Shown here: positions 35,190-45,303 of the stretch, piece by piece
Position numbering within the stretch: position 1 is the first letter of the stretch
Layout of the letters: every line of letters begins with the position of its first letter
Assembly (NCBI GenBank): GCA_017557005.1
Contig: JAFZFZ010000085.1
Coordinates: 1-53,417 of the forward strand
Direction: 5' to 3'
Length of the DNA: 53,417 nucleotides
DNA from: Bacteroidaceae bacterium
GTDB taxonomy: Bacteria > Bacteroidota > Bacteroidia > Bacteroidales > Bacteroidaceae
Translations under genes and position numbers: made by a program
The notes under the pieces: generated by a model
Database searches by the model: none
What the model was told of the DNA's origin: nothing
Seen by the model: only the letters and a program-made list of their open reading frames with translations

Positions 35190-36364
35190 TAGGAGAGAAG
35201 ATGGAGAATTCACACGTGTTTCGACTCGCTTGCGCTCCTCTGCCCGTAGTGCGCATCGGGTTCATAGGTTTGGGCAATCGTGGTATGGCCACCCTACGCC
35301 GCTATCTGGTGATAGAGGATGTGGAGATTGTGGCATTGTGCGACATCAACCAGACGCACCTTGCCGAGGCTGCCGAACTCTTGCATTCCCATGGCATGTC
35401 CCAGCCCGTATTGCTCGATGCTGAAGACGGATGGCGCGCTCTATGTCGGAGAGACGATGTGGATCTTATATATATATGTACCGATTGGCTCACCCATACC
35501 CCCATGGCCTGCTATGCCATGGAGCAGGGAAAGCATGTAGCTATCGAGGTGCCTGCCGCTACTACAGTAGAGGAGTGTTGGCAACTTGTTGATACGGCCG
35601 AGCGCACACGTCGCCATTGCTTTATGCTTGAAAACTGCTGCTACGATACTTTCCATCAGGCAACGCTTACCATGGCCGACGAGGGCTTGCTGGGCACACT
35701 GACCCATCTTGAGGGAGCCTACATACACGACTTACGCGATAAGTACGAAGCCGATGGCCCGAAAGGATGGATGGCACGTCTCTGCGGTCAGCATAAAGGC
35801 AATCCTTATCCCACGCATGGTATTGGGCCTGTATGTCAGTTGCTGAAGATACACCGAGGTGATAAACTTGATTACCTCGTGTCGATGACCCCCTCTACCG
35901 ATGTGCCCCACGATGTATGCGTCAACAATACCCTCATACGTACCATTAAGGGTAAGACCATCTTGTTGCAATATGATGTCACTACTCCTCGTCCGTATAG
36001 TCGTATGCAGACGGTGTGTGGCACACGAGGCTATGTACAGAAATATCCACGTCGATGCATCATGCTCGACGGGAATGAGCCGGTAAAGGGTGATGCCGTA
36101 GAGCCGTTGGTAGCTCAGTATACGAGCCCCGATATAGCAGTTATCCAGGCCGAAGGTTATCGTTTGGGTGTGACCAATATCATGAACTATACGATGGATC
36201 GCCGCCTTATTTATTGCCTTCGCGAAGGCCTTCCCTTGGATATCGATGTGTACGATGCAGCCGAGTGGTCATGCATATCCGAACTGAGCGAGCAGTCGGC
36301 ACTCAATGGAGGTATTCCCGTCAAGATACCTGATTTTACTCGTGGTCGCTCAATAGAAGAGTGA
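35186..36364 (+). CDS. Gfo/Idh/MocA oxidoreductase, GH109-like
   Basis: An NAD-dependent protein with the Rossmann motif FIGLGNRG near residue 26. The blocks [28 protein letters not shown] and EGAYIHDLR match GH109 alpha-N-acetylgalactosaminidases, which use an NAD-assisted redox mechanism. At 392 aa it lacks a signal peptide, unlike many GH109 enzymes, so substrate should be treated as tentative. ATG 35186 overlaps the barrel stop; ATG 35201, with AGGAG about 7 bp upstream, is an equally good start. Confidence 0.8.
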   Translation: MIGEKMENSHVFRLACAPLPVVRIGFIGLGNRGMATLRRYLVIEDVEIVALCDINQTHLAEAAELLHSHGMSQPVLLDAEDGWRALCRRDDVDLIYICTDWLTHTPMACYAMEQGKHVAIEVPAATTVEECWQLVDTAERTRRHCFMLENCCYDTFHQATLTMADEGLLGTLTHLEGAYIHDLRDKYEADGPKGWMARLCGQHKGNPYPTHGIGPVCQLLKIHRGDKLDYLVSMTPSTDVPHDVCVNNTLIRTIKGKTILLQYDVTTPRPYSRMQTVCGTRGYVQKYPRRCIMLDGNEPVKGDAVEPLVAQYTSPDIAVIQAEGYRLGVTNIMNYTMDRRLIYCLREGLPLDIDVYDAAEWSCISELSEQSALNGGIPVKIPDFTRGRSIEE

Positions 36365-36377
36365 TGCTATCTGCGTT

Positions 36378-37700
36378 TTATAGATCCTTGAGCAATATGT
36401 CGTTGCTCTTGGTGTAGAGTTCCTCCTTGTTTCCGATGAAGGTCTTCCATTGGTTGCTAAACTCTTTGGTGTGATCTATCTTGAAGTCTTCGCAACCATA
36501 TCCTTCGAGGGTAGAGAGCAGACGTCCTACCGAGAGTTTGCTGATAGCCATAGCGGGAAGGTAATGCTCTATTTCTGACTTGGCATCCGAACTGAATCCG
36601 CGTATGAGTCCTACCGTTTCCAGTTCGTCGAGCAGGCGATGGGTAAGTCTGATAGGTATCTCGCCCTCAGCCGAGAGCTCGCTTGCAGTGTAGGGCTCGC
36701 CTCCCTCTTCGAAACGCTTGCATATGAGCGACATCACCACTACACAGAGGAAATCGTGGTAGCGGCGGCTCACGTTGTCCACCTCTTGTCCGAAATTGTA
36801 TTGTTCGATGTTTTGGCTCACATAGCTCATCTCCACGCCGAAGAGGATGATGCTCCACGAGATGTCAGCCCATAGCATAAACATTGGTATGATGGCAAAC
36901 GAACCGTAGATGGCGTTGTAGCTTGATACCGACATCTGTATTTGGATGTAGATGTAGAGGAATGCCTGAAAGATGACACCTGTAATCATTCCCGGGATGA
37001 AAGCATTCTTGAAGCGTACCTTGGTATTGGGAATGAAGAGGAAGAGCCCCGTCATGATGAGTCCCGAGAGTATGTAAGGAGCAAGTTTAATACAAATGTG
37101 TACGAACGAGCTTATAAGTTCGTATGCGGCCAGGTTCTGATAGATGGTGGTAATGAAGATGCTGACCGTAGCGTACAAGATGATGATGGCAGGGAATGCG
37201 ATGTACAATGCCATGTAATTGGTTAGCTTGCGGAAGTAAGAACGAGTTTTCTTGACATCCCAAATGGCATTCATGTTACTCTCAATGCCGTCAGCGAGGT
37301 TGATGATGGCCCATAACAACATGGCGATACCCACTCCGATGAAGACACCGCTTCCCCCTTGAGCATATGTTAGATAGCTGTCGATAAGGTTCATTACCGT
37401 GTCTACGGTGTCATTAGCGACGTTACCATCTCTTAGGAAGTGCTCCATGAGGTTGGAGAAACCGAATCCCTTGGCGATGGCAAAGAGCAGTGCTAGGATG
37501 GGGATGATAGAGAATAGGGTAGTGTATGAGAGTGCGGCAGCACGTATCCATACGCGGTCTTTAATGAAGCACTTGACGGTTTGTATTGTAATCTTCAGCA
37601 GGTTGTAGCTTGTGTAGCGGCTACGGCTTACTTCGCCTTCCGATACTCGCCATAGCGAGCGTGTGAGGAAGTGGATGAGTTGTCTGAACTTCTCTTTCAT
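36378..37700 (-). CDS. YihY/BrkB-family membrane protein
   Basis: A 440-aa inner-membrane protein with about six hydrophobic helices (residues 40-290; AAALSYTTLFSIIPILALLFAIA is the family block) and a C-terminal winged-helix-like cytoplasmic domain (about 330-440). Older names call it ribonuclease BN, which is wrong for this family. ATG 37700 is chosen; the extension to 37781 runs into the RNase P RNA gene. It lies 20 bp downstream of rnpB on the same strand. Confidence 0.85.
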   Translation of the reverse strand: MKEKFRQLIHFLTRSLWRVSEGEVSRSRYTSYNLLKITIQTVKCFIKDRVWIRAAALSYTTLFSIIPILALLFAIAKGFGFSNLMEHFLRDGNVANDTVDTVMNLIDSYLTYAQGGSGVFIGVGIAMLLWAIINLADGIESNMNAIWDVKKTRSYFRKLTNYMALYIAFPAIIILYATVSIFITTIYQNLAAYELISSFVHICIKLAPYILSGLIMTGLFLFIPNTKVRFKNAFIPGMITGVIFQAFLYIYIQIQMSVSSYNAIYGSFAIIPMFMLWADISWSIILFGVEMSYVSQNIEQYNFGQEVDNVSRRYHDFLCVVVMSLICKRFEEGGEPYTASELSAEGEIPIRLTHRLLDELETVGLIRGFSSDAKSEIEHYLPAMAISKLSVGRLLSTLEGYGCEDFKIDHTKEFSNQWKTFIGNKEELYTKSNDILLKDL

Positions 37701-37720
37701 GTTATCGATCTTTATAAAAG

Positions 37721-38088
37721 GAAAGCAGTTGGCCTGTAAGCCGGGTTCTGTACTACGAGTCATGCTCGTAGCGTCTGTCATTTATCTGTGCCTGACGTTG
37801 CCGACAGGCTATAGCGGTCTACCCTCCGGCTCGGGCGAGCAACCCTCAAACACCGGTATACATGACCTTGCAACTCCCGGGACGCACAGCTCGTGGTGTC
37901 ACCACCCGACTGGTGAGCTCTTACCTCACCTTCTCACCCTTACCTCCCTGGCGAGAGGCGGTTATTTTCTTCTGCGTTTCCCCTGCCGTCACCGACAGCT
38001 TGCAAATTAACAAGCGGGATGCTCTCTGTTGCCCGGACTTTCCTCATACTCCGCGTGGAGCAAGCGACAGACCGTCCAACTGCTTTCT
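37721..38088 (-). ncRNA. rnpB: RNase P RNA (class A)
   Basis: On the minus strand the RNA begins GAAAGCAGTTGG (P1, 38088-38077), then carries GAGGAAAGTCCGGGC (the CRI box region, about 38046-38032) and ends with ACAGAACCCGGCTTACAGG before CCAACTGCTTTC (37732-37721), which pairs with the 5' end. About 368 nt, complete. It is the catalytic RNA that processes tRNA 5' ends. TTTT follows the P1 partner and may act in termination. Confidence 0.95.
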
Positions 38089-38094
38089 TGGGTG

Positions 38095-38125
38095 CAAAGA
38101 TACAACAAGCCGAGAGGAGAACAAA
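38095..38125 (-). promoter_or_regulatory. Promoter of rnpB
   Basis: Minus strand: perfect -7 TATCTTTG (38102-38095), -33 TTTG (38125-38122), 19 nt apart. The start site expected about 7 nt later coincides with the first base of P1 (38088). Confidence 0.85.
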
Positions 38126-38241
38126 ATAAAATTATTTATTTTTTTATTCCGAGGCGTCGTGTATCTTCAACGACGTAGTTGTTAAAGATTCAACGACATT
38201 GTCGTTAAAATTACTGCAAGCCTTGGAAATATCCAAATAAA

Positions 38242-38273
38242 TTTGGCATTTCGCTCGGCTTGCACTAATTTTG
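38242..38273 (+). promoter_or_regulatory. Promoter of the type B CTD gene and uvrA
   Basis: -33 TTTG at 38242-38245, 20-nt gap, perfect -7 TAATTTTG at 38266-38273. Confidence 0.75.
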
Positions 38274-38301
38274 TATATCAAACCCAATTGTGCATTCTTA
38301 T

Positions 38302-39057
38302 ATGAAGCGATATATTACATTTATAGCCATCTGCCTACTGATGAGGCTTGCGCTCAGCGCTCAATCGGTTCCCGATTGGTACCCCAAGGTCGACGATGCA
38401 GTGGCCATGTTTGTCAACCACGAGGGTGAAGAAGAGGAGGTAGAAGTTGGAGGTACCTATGATGCCCCTCTCACCGTGACCTTTATGGCATGTCCCATTG
38501 ATACGGCCGAGTACGATGTGCTCTACCAATGGGAGGTAACACAGATCAAGGGCAACAAGGAAATCCTCCTTGTTAAGCGTAATGAGGAGACCACCGTGTA
38601 CACCTTCACCGAGGGAGGTACCGATGTCAACTATCGCATCGTACTTTACATCACCTATACTCATCGCGTTACTGGTATCACGGGTGAGGGTGAGGCCGAA
38701 CCCATCACCTTCTCATTGCGTGGCTCATCTATCCACCTCTACAATGCTTTTTCGCCCAATGGCGATGGCACCAACGATGTGTTTCGTGTCAAGACTCAGT
38801 CGCTCCTCTCGTTCCGCATGAAGATCTTCAATCGTTGGGGACAGGAGATCGTATCGGGTGATAATAACACCCTCACCACCGAGTATGAAAACGGATTCAC
38901 CTACTACGTCTGTTGGGATGGCACCTACCATGGCCGCTATGTAGAGGATGGTGTATACTTCATTCTCGTTGAGGCCGAGGGATCTGATGGCGTCAAGTAT
39001 GTGCGCCGAGGTGATATCAATGTACTCACAAGGTCAAGAAAGGAGGAGAAGCAATGA
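38302..39057 (+). CDS. Secreted protein with gliding-motility/T9SS type B C-terminal domain
   Basis: Signal peptide MKRYITFIAICLLMRLALSAQ, a short Ig-like N-terminal part (residues 25-140), then the CHU_C/gliding motility-associated C-terminal domain: YNAFSPNGDGTNDVFR, MKIFNRWGQEI and WDGTYHGRYVEDGVYF. Length 251 aa, so little more than the sorting domain plus one domain. Type B domains send proteins through the type IX system to the surface, but no por/gld gene is here and many gut Bacteroidales lack T9SS. The stop overlaps the uvrA ATG by 4 bp. Confidence 0.82.
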   Translation: MKRYITFIAICLLMRLALSAQSVPDWYPKVDDAVAMFVNHEGEEEEVEVGGTYDAPLTVTFMACPIDTAEYDVLYQWEVTQIKGNKEILLVKRNEETTVYTFTEGGTDVNYRIVLYITYTHRVTGITGEGEAEPITFSLRGSSIHLYNAFSPNGDGTNDVFRVKTQSLLSFRMKIFNRWGQEIVSGDNNTLTTEYENGFTYYVCWDGTYHGRYVEDGVYFILVEAEGSDGVKYVRRGDINVLTRSRKEEKQ

Positions 39058-41879
39058 ACGAAATCGATAAGGGTCGCATTGAGGTCTATGGAGCCCGCGA
39101 ACATAATCTGAAGAATATCGACGTCACCATCCCACATGGTACGCTCACGGTCATCACCGGCTTAAGTGGCTCGGGCAAGTCGTCGTTGGCGTTCGATACC
39201 CTCTTTGCCGAGGGCCAGCGTCGCTATATCGAGACCTTCTCAGCCTATGCACGCAACTTCCTTGGAGGTATGCAGCGCCCTGATGTAGATAAGGTCACCG
39301 GACTCTCTCCCGTAATCTCTATCGAGCAGAAGACTACCAATAAGAATCCGCGCTCTACTGTAGGCACCATCACTGAGGTGTACGACTACCTGCGTCTGCT
39401 CTTTGCTCGTGCTGGCGAAGCCTATTCGTATGAGTCGGGCGAAAAGATGATCAAGTATACAGAAGAGCAGATCATCGAACTCATCCTCAACGATTACAAG
39501 GGTCGCCCCATTTTCATCCTTGCCCCCCTGGTGAAAGCCCGTAAGGGACACTATCGCGAACTCTTCGAACAGGTGCGCCGCAAGGGATTCCTCTATGTAC
39601 GTGTCGATGGTGAGGTGTGCGAGGTGCTACACGGCATGCGTCTCGATCGATACAAGAATCACGATATCGAGGTCGTGGTCGACAAACTCAAGGTCGACGA
39701 CAAGGACGACCGTCGCCTACGCGAGAGCGTGGCTAATGCTATGCAGCATGGCGAAGGACTTATCATGGTGCTCGATAAGGAGAGTGGCGAGGTGCGTCAC
39801 TATAGCAAGCGCCTCATGTGTCCCGTCACAGGATTGGCTTATAAGGAGCCGGCACCGCACAATTTCTCCTTCAATTCGCCCCAAGGCGCCTGTCCTAAGT
39901 GTAAAGGTTTGGGGCATGTGACGCAGCTTGATATCGACAAACTCATTCCCGATCGTACCCTGTCAATCCATAAAGGTGCCATCGTGCCCCTGGGTAGCTA
40001 TAAGAATGTGCTCATCTTCCGTCAGATCGAGGCCCTGCTGGCTCGCTATGAATACACGCTCAAGACCCCCGTTGAAGAGATGGAGGAGAATGTCATCGAA
40101 GAGATCTTCTATGGCTGCCCTGAGCGCATCAAGGTGAAGACCACCATCCTCGAGGAGTCTGATATGTTCCTCTCCTACGACGGACTTATCAAATACTTCC
40201 TCAGCGATATCGATGTAGAGCCCACCGCAGCCCAGCAGAAGTGGGTAGAGCAGTTCTCGGCCACCACCGTCTGTCCCGAGTGTCATGGTGCACGACTCAA
40301 TCGAGAGGCTCTCCACTACCGCATCCTGGGAAAGAATATCCACGAACTGTCGTCGATGGATATCAGCGACCTTTATGCATGGACCACTGAGGCCATCGAT
40401 TCCCTCACGGGCAATCAGCAGAAGATTGCATTCGAGATACTCAAGGAGATCAATACCCGTCTGAAGTTCCTTCTCGATGTGGGTCTCGACTACCTATCGT
40501 TATCACGCTCATCGATGACCCTTTCGGGTGGTGAGAGCCAGCGCATACGTCTTGCTACGCAGATTGGCTCGCAGCTCGTCAATGTACTCTACATCCTCGA
40601 TGAACCCAGTATTGGTCTGCACCAGCGCGACAATGAGCGCCTTATCTCATCGCTCAAGTCGTTGCGCGATATGGGCAATACTGTCGTTGTGGTAGAGCAC
40701 GACAAGGATATGATGCTCGCCGCCGATCATATCATCGATATAGGACCTTTTGCTGGTCGCAAGGGAGGTGAGGTCGTGTTTATGGGTACCCCTCAGGAGA
40801 TGCTTGCTACGCATACCCTTACCTCACAGTATCTCAATGGCGAAGCCAAGATCGAGGTGCCCGCCGAGCGCCGCAAGGGCAATGGCTACAAACTCTCCAT
40901 CAAGGGCGCTACCGGCAACAATCTCAAGGGAGTCGATGTTGATTTCCCCTTGGGTACACTCATCTGCGTCACCGGTGTCAGCGGTAGTGGTAAGTCATCG
41001 CTCATCAATGATACCTTGCAGCCCATCCTCTCAAAGCATTTCTACCGCTCGTTGCGCGAACCGCTTCCCTATGAGAGCATCGAGGGACTCGAACATATCG
41101 ACAAGGTCGTGTGTGTAGATCAGTCGCCCCTAGGTCGCACTCCTCGCTCTAATCCCGCCACCTACACCGGTGTGTTTGGCGATATTCGCAACCTCTTTGT
41201 GTCGCTCCCCGAGGCCAAAATTCGTGGCTATAAGCCCGGCCGCTTCTCTTTCAATGTTAGCGGTGGTCGTTGTGAGGCCTGCTTGGGCAATGGTTATAAG
41301 AATGTAGAGATGAACTTCCTCCCCAACGTGCTCGTACCTTGCGAGGTGTGTCGTGGCAAGCGATACAATCACGAGACTCTCGAGGTGCGCTTCAAGGGTA
41401 AGAGCATTGCCGATGTACTCGATATGACCATCAACCGTGCCGTCGAGTTCTTTGAGAACGTGCCCGTTATCCTCAACAAGATCAAGGTCTTGCAAGAGGT
41501 GGGCCTCGGCTATATTAAGCTCGGTCAGCCATCTACCACACTGTCTGGTGGTGAAAGCCAGCGTGTGAAGCTCGCAACTGAGCTCTCCAAACGCGACACA
41601 GGCAATACCTTATATATATTGGATGAGCCCACCACGGGGCTTCACTTCGAGGATATACGCGTGCTCATGAATGTGCTTCAGCGTCTTGTTGACAAGGGAA
41701 ACACCGTCATTGTCATTGAACACAACCTCGATGTCATCAAGATGGCCGACCACATCATCGATATGGGTCCCGAGGGAGGTCGTGGCGGTGGTCGCCTGCT
41801 TATGGCCGGTACGCCCGAAGAGATAGTCAAGAATGAGGAGAGCTATACCGCACGCTTCCTTAAGGCTGAGTTGGAATAA
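39054..41879 (+). CDS. uvrA: Excinuclease ABC subunit A
   Basis: The damage-sensing ATPase of nucleotide excision repair, 941 aa. The first ATP site has GLSGSGKSS near residue 33 and [12 protein letters not shown]; the second GVSGSGKSS near 643 and [21 protein letters not shown]. The insertion and C-terminal zinc modules are visible: [11 protein letters not shown]...[10 protein letters not shown] is a full four-Cys set. The first finger reads [13 protein letters not shown] then CPKC, so one of its four Cys is replaced by Thr. It is translationally coupled to the preceding gene by ATGA. Confidence 0.95.
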   Translation: MNEIDKGRIEVYGAREHNLKNIDVTIPHGTLTVITGLSGSGKSSLAFDTLFAEGQRRYIETFSAYARNFLGGMQRPDVDKVTGLSPVISIEQKTTNKNPRSTVGTITEVYDYLRLLFARAGEAYSYESGEKMIKYTEEQIIELILNDYKGRPIFILAPLVKARKGHYRELFEQVRRKGFLYVRVDGEVCEVLHGMRLDRYKNHDIEVVVDKLKVDDKDDRRLRESVANAMQHGEGLIMVLDKESGEVRHYSKRLMCPVTGLAYKEPAPHNFSFNSPQGACPKCKGLGHVTQLDIDKLIPDRTLSIHKGAIVPLGSYKNVLIFRQIEALLARYEYTLKTPVEEMEENVIEEIFYGCPERIKVKTTILEESDMFLSYDGLIKYFLSDIDVEPTAAQQKWVEQFSATTVCPECHGARLNREALHYRILGKNIHELSSMDISDLYAWTTEAIDSLTGNQQKIAFEILKEINTRLKFLLDVGLDYLSLSRSSMTLSGGESQRIRLATQIGSQLVNVLYILDEPSIGLHQRDNERLISSLKSLRDMGNTVVVVEHDKDMMLAADHIIDIGPFAGRKGGEVVFMGTPQEMLATHTLTSQYLNGEAKIEVPAERRKGNGYKLSIKGATGNNLKGVDVDFPLGTLICVTGVSGSGKSSLINDTLQPILSKHFYRSLREPLPYESIEGLEHIDKVVCVDQSPLGRTPRSNPATYTGVFGDIRNLFVSLPEAKIRGYKPGRFSFNVSGGRCEACLGNGYKNVEMNFLPNVLVPCEVCRGKRYNHETLEVRFKGKSIADVLDMTINRAVEFFENVPVILNKIKVLQEVGLGYIKLGQPSTTLSGGESQRVKLATELSKRDTGNTLYILDEPTTGLHFEDIRVLMNVLQRLVDKGNTVIVIEHNLDVIKMADHIIDMGPEGGRGGGRLLMAGTPEEIVKNEESYTARFLKAELE

Positions 41880-42214
41880 GTCAGAATATTATAAGGAGAT
41901 AATATAGCAGTTGTCCACACCTTAAATTCTCCTCCTAAGGTAGGAGGAGTACCCTCGAAGAGGGGGAGGTGGTAGGGTCTTCAGAGTAATAATACCCCCT
42001 CCGCTTCGCTCCCTATCGGGTCCTCCGTCGCATAGAGCACTATGCTCCCTTCACTCGGCACGGCTTGGCATTTAGCCAACCCTCTAAAGGCCTTGCTATG
42101 CCCCCTAAATTAGGGGGACAATCCAATGGACAATATCTATATTATTACCTATTCTAAAGCAAAAAACAGCTGCCTCTAGTGGGGCAGCTGTTACTTTATA
42201 TAGGGTAGGGAGTT
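41880..42214. other. Intergenic repeat element between uvrA and dnaJ
   Basis: This 335-bp stretch has no gene. It holds CTCCTCCT/AGGAGGAG (41929-41949) and CCCTC-GAA-GAGGG (41952-41964) hairpins, a repeat element of 41992-42119 (minus orientation) framed by GTCCCCCTAATTTAGGGGG and CGGAGGGGGTAT, and the dnaJ terminator. A shorter relative of the element lies at 44933-44991. Confidence 0.65.
42161..42192 (-). terminator. Terminator of grpE-dnaJ
   Basis: AACAGCTGCC (42165-42174) pairs with GGCAGCTGTT (42183-42192), a 10-bp stem. On the minus strand it is followed by TTTTTTG, as expected of a terminator after dnaJ. Confidence 0.82.
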
Positions 42215-43372
42215 TTAGTCAAACAAGTTCTTGAACTTGCGGAAGATCTTCTCCTTCAGGCTCTCGTTGGGCTTGAAGTTGTCAGATTTCTGGAACTTCT
42301 CCATCGCCGCCTTCTCATCACGGCTTAGTGTCTCAGGGATGTATACGCTGATGTTTACCAGCAGGTCGCCTGTGCCGTAGCCATTCACGCTGGGCAATCC
42401 CTTGCCACGCAGGCGCAGCACCTTGCCCGGTTGTGTGCCCGGCTCAATCTTTACGCGCACCTTGCTATCGATGGTCGGTATGTCGGCCGTGCCACCCAAT
42501 GTCGCCGTGGGAATGTCGAGCAGGAGGTTGTATATGAGGTCGTTCTCATCGCGTATGAGCTCTGCGTGCGGCTCCTCTTCTACGAGGATGAGCAGGTCGC
42601 CCGGCACGCCGTTGCGCTTGCCCGCGTTACCCTTGCCGTTCATTGAGAGCTGCATGCCCTCGGCCACGCCAGCGGGAATCTTCACGGTCACTATCTCTTC
42701 GGCATATACGATACCCTCACCGCTACAGTGCGAGCACTTATCTTTGATGATCTTACCCTCACCGTTGCATCGCGGACACACGCTCTGTGTCTGCATCATA
42801 CCGAAGATGCTCTGCTGGGTACGAGTTACCGAACCCGTTCCGTGACATTCGGGACAAGTCTCCGTGCCCGAGTTGCCCTCAGCGCCTGTGCCACCGCAGT
42901 GTGTACAAGGTACGTACTTCTTCAGTTTCAGTTTCTTTTCTACGCCCTCGGCAATCTCCTTGAGTGAGAGCTTTACCTTGATGCGGAGGTCTGAACCGCG
43001 GAATCTGCGTGCCTGCTGACGCTGGCCACCGCCACCGAAACCGCCAAAGCCACCAAAGCCGCCGTGACCACCGAAGATGTCGCCAAACATCGAGAAAATA
43101 TCGTCCATAGACATGTTCTGTCCGCCGTAGCCGCCACCAGCAGCGCCACCCATGCCGGCATGGCCAAACTGGTCGTAGCGAGCGCGTTTGTTGTCGTCGC
43201 TCAGTACCTCGTAGGCTTCGGCAGCCTCCTTAAACTTCTCCTCGGCTTCCTTATCACCCGGGTTGCGGTCGGGGTGATACTTGATAGCCATCTTCTTGTA
43301 CGCCTTCTTTATCTCATCGGCCGACGCCTTCTTGTCGACGCCAAGGACCTCGTAGTAGTCTCTCTTTTCCAT
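42215..43372 (-). CDS. dnaJ: Chaperone DnaJ (Hsp40)
   Basis: Co-chaperone that stimulates DnaK. The J domain (residues 1-70) has HPD in [10 protein letters not shown] Gly/Phe-rich region ([15 protein letters not shown]) follows, then four zinc-binding CxxCxGxG repeats ([32 protein letters not shown]) and the C-terminal substrate domains. Length 385 aa, intact. It follows grpE in an operon, separated by a spacer of four 7-bp repeats and a T9 run. Confidence 0.96.
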   Translation of the reverse strand: MEKRDYYEVLGVDKKASADEIKKAYKKMAIKYHPDRNPGDKEAEEKFKEAAEAYEVLSDDNKRARYDQFGHAGMGGAAGGGYGGQNMSMDDIFSMFGDIFGGHGGFGGFGGFGGGGQRQQARRFRGSDLRIKVKLSLKEIAEGVEKKLKLKKYVPCTHCGGTGAEGNSGTETCPECHGTGSVTRTQQSIFGMMQTQSVCPRCNGEGKIIKDKCSHCSGEGIVYAEEIVTVKIPAGVAEGMQLSMNGKGNAGKRNGVPGDLLILVEEEPHAELIRDENDLIYNLLLDIPTATLGGTADIPTIDSKVRVKIEPGTQPGKVLRLRGKGLPSVNGYGTGDLLVNISVYIPETLSRDEKAAMEKFQKSDNFKPNESLKEKIFRKFKNLFD

Positions 43373-43388
43373 GTGCTTGTGTGAATTT

Positions 43389-43427
43389 AATTGTCAATTG
43401 TCAATTGTCAATTGTCAATTTTTTTTT
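43389..43427. repeat. Four tandem AATTGTC repeats plus T9
   Basis: AATTGTC is repeated four times exactly (43389-43416), followed by AATT and a run of nine T in total. It fills the grpE-dnaJ spacer. The unit is part of a larger self-complementary pattern (TTGACAATTGTCAA). Confidence 0.9.
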
Positions 43428-44019
43428 ACTGTCCTACCGCTACTTTAGCATGACGTATCACTTTGTCACCCAGCTTGTATCCAGCCTGTACGCAGTCGAG
43501 GATCTTGCCTTTCAGCTCCTCGGTGGGAGCGGGTATGAGGGCGATAGCCTCGTGGTAGTCGGTGTCGAAGTCCTGACCGTCGGTGTCGATCTTCTCCAAC
43601 CCCTGCTGTGTCAAGGTGTTCTTGAACTTCTGAGCGATGAGCTTGAATCCCTCGATGCAAGCATCGGCATCCATGCCTTTCTCCATGTTGTCCAATGCGC
43701 GGTCCATATCGTCCACAATAGGCAGCTCGGCCACCAACACCTTCTCGGCTGCGCTCTTGATGAGTTCGGCCTTCTCCTTCATGGTGCGCTTGCGGTAGTT
43801 GTCAAACTCGGCAGCCTGACGCAAGTAGCGATCCTGTAGCTCCGCGATCTTTGCCTCCGCCTCGGCCAGTTGTAGCTTCAGTTGTTCCTCCTCGGTGAGG
43901 GGTTCTTCGGGCTGTTGCTCGGCGTTTTCTACGTTATCGTTGTTCTCGGGAGTAGCGGTCTCTTCAGCCGCAGTGGTCAACTCCTCATCAGTCATCTTCT
44001 TTTCTTCTTGAGTGCTCAT
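43426..44019 (-). CDS. grpE: Nucleotide exchange factor GrpE
   Basis: A 197-aa protein with an acidic disordered N-terminus (residues 1-50, many Glu), a long coiled coil (LKLQLAEAEAKIAELQDRYLRQAAEFDNYRKRT, about 48-85) and the C-terminal beta domain ending in the typical YKLGDKVIRHAKVAVG. It releases ADP from DnaK. dnaK is not in the window. Confidence 0.95.
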   Translation of the reverse strand: MSTQEEKKMTDEELTTAAEETATPENNDNVENAEQQPEEPLTEEEQLKLQLAEAEAKIAELQDRYLRQAAEFDNYRKRTMKEKAELIKSAAEKVLVAELPIVDDMDRALDNMEKGMDADACIEGFKLIAQKFKNTLTQQGLEKIDTDGQDFDTDYHEAIALIPAPTEELKGKILDCVQAGYKLGDKVIRHAKVAVGQ

Positions 44020-44932
44020 ATATTTGATAAATTCTAATTCTACGTATTACTGACACGATGTCATATTTCTATGAACAAATACCTTGCCACAAGGTTTTGG
44101 TGTGACATATCCTTACGGATATTTGCCATTTACTGACACGTTGTGCCAATTTGGCGGTAAGCCGTGCTGGAAAATTACAAAGTTTCTTCTATGCTAACGA
44201 TAACAATGACAAAAACAAAGTAAATTTGCCAAGGTGTCGGTAGTCTAACATAATTGCAAGAGCCACAGCCATATAACGACCGACACCTAGTATCGGTGGG
44301 GTATCGGTCATCAATTCCGAAAAAACAGTAGAGTGAATGGAATTAAACGGTAGAGTGATTAGAAAAATTCAGTTAACTGATTTAGGAAATTCTCTTTACC
44401 CAATTTAGAATCTGTTTGGATTTTATTTCAAGTTTAGTTGAGAGGTATTTTTGAGTAGATTTGCACTATTTGGGTGCAGCAAATAGTGGTCTATTTGCAA
44501 GAACAAAGAGTGAAAAGATACCGAAAAGAGCCTCAAATAAACTGAAAAGTATAAACACAAAACTTATTAACGGTAAAATCAAAACAGATTCTTATCCATT
44601 ACATGTATGTACCAAATTTATTGCAGACTTGTACCGCTGAGCGTTGAGACTTCTCGAAAAATATAGCCCTAGACGAGCGCCCGTCTACAAAGGCTTTTCA
44701 AAAAATGTAGGTCTAGACGAAGCGAATCAGACAAAGAGAATAATTCTGCCAGAGCCTTTCGTTAGATTTATCAGACAAAGGCTTTTTCGCAAACGCAAGG
44801 CTCCGGTAGATTTATCAGAGCATCTAATTTCACCCCTAAATCGTCAAGTTTTACCCCTTACCCCCTTTTCAAGGTGAAGAAAGTTCATATTTGGGTTGGC
44901 TTTGGCATGAAACAAACAATCTTAAAAGAACT

Positions 44933-44991
44933 GTCCCTCTGAGACAGGGGGACGAGTGCAGTGAGCAGAGCGAACGAAACGGAGGGGGTAT
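44933..44991 (+). repeat. GTCCC...GGGGG / CGGAGGGGGTAT dispersed repeat
   Basis: Starts with a GTCCC/GGGAC hairpin and ends GAAACGGAGGGGGTAT, matching the frame of the element at 41992-42119 in the opposite orientation. Confidence 0.65.
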
Positions 44992-45214
44992 GAGATATTG
45001 CAGCTCGCTGCCGCCACTGCCAACCTATTTATAGACTTTTTTCACTTATGAATTTATGGTCATGTTGTTGTTTCGATTGTAACCGAATTATAGGATTAGG
45101 TATTTAACCAGTCAACCGAGTATAGGAATAAGACAAGATCGTGTAACCCTGCAGTAGGAAGACACCTCCCTGTTGACCCCTAAATCAGGAAGTACACCTT
45201 GTAAAAAAGGTTTG

Positions 45215-45303
45215 AAAATCGCACATGCCATTCCACAAAATGGGATATCCCTTTTTTTAGAATCGCATATCCCATTTTTAGAAAACGGATATGCGATTTT
45301 TTG
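45215..45303. repeat. Nested, mutually exclusive hairpins
   Basis: AATCGCATATCC (45261-45272) pairs perfectly with GGATATGCGATT (45287-45298), followed by T6. The same central segment, as ATATCCCATTTT, is complementary to AAAATGGGATAT (from 45237). A direct-repeat relative, AAAATCGCACATGCCATT, begins at 45215. So one central segment can pair either upstream or downstream. It precedes the truncated DUF1016 gene. Confidence 0.75.

Noticed and set aside
36378..37700. Ribonuclease BN
   Set aside because: Old annotation of the YihY family; it is a membrane protein without nuclease motifs.
37663..38185. Two plus-strand open frames
   Set aside because: They lie across the RNase P RNA gene, whose conserved boxes and P1 pairing explain the sequence.
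44131..44175. Sigma-54 (-24/-12) promoter for grpE
   Set aside because: TTGGCAC is present on the minus strand but the GC of the -12 element is missing at the required spacing.
44462..44640. Retron-like non-coding RNA
   Set aside because: Inverted words are present, but there is no reverse transcriptase gene anywhere in the window.
44644..44877. 77-codon open frame in the gene-poor region
   Set aside because: No family, no promoter or ribosome site, built on repeated TAGATTTATCAG words.
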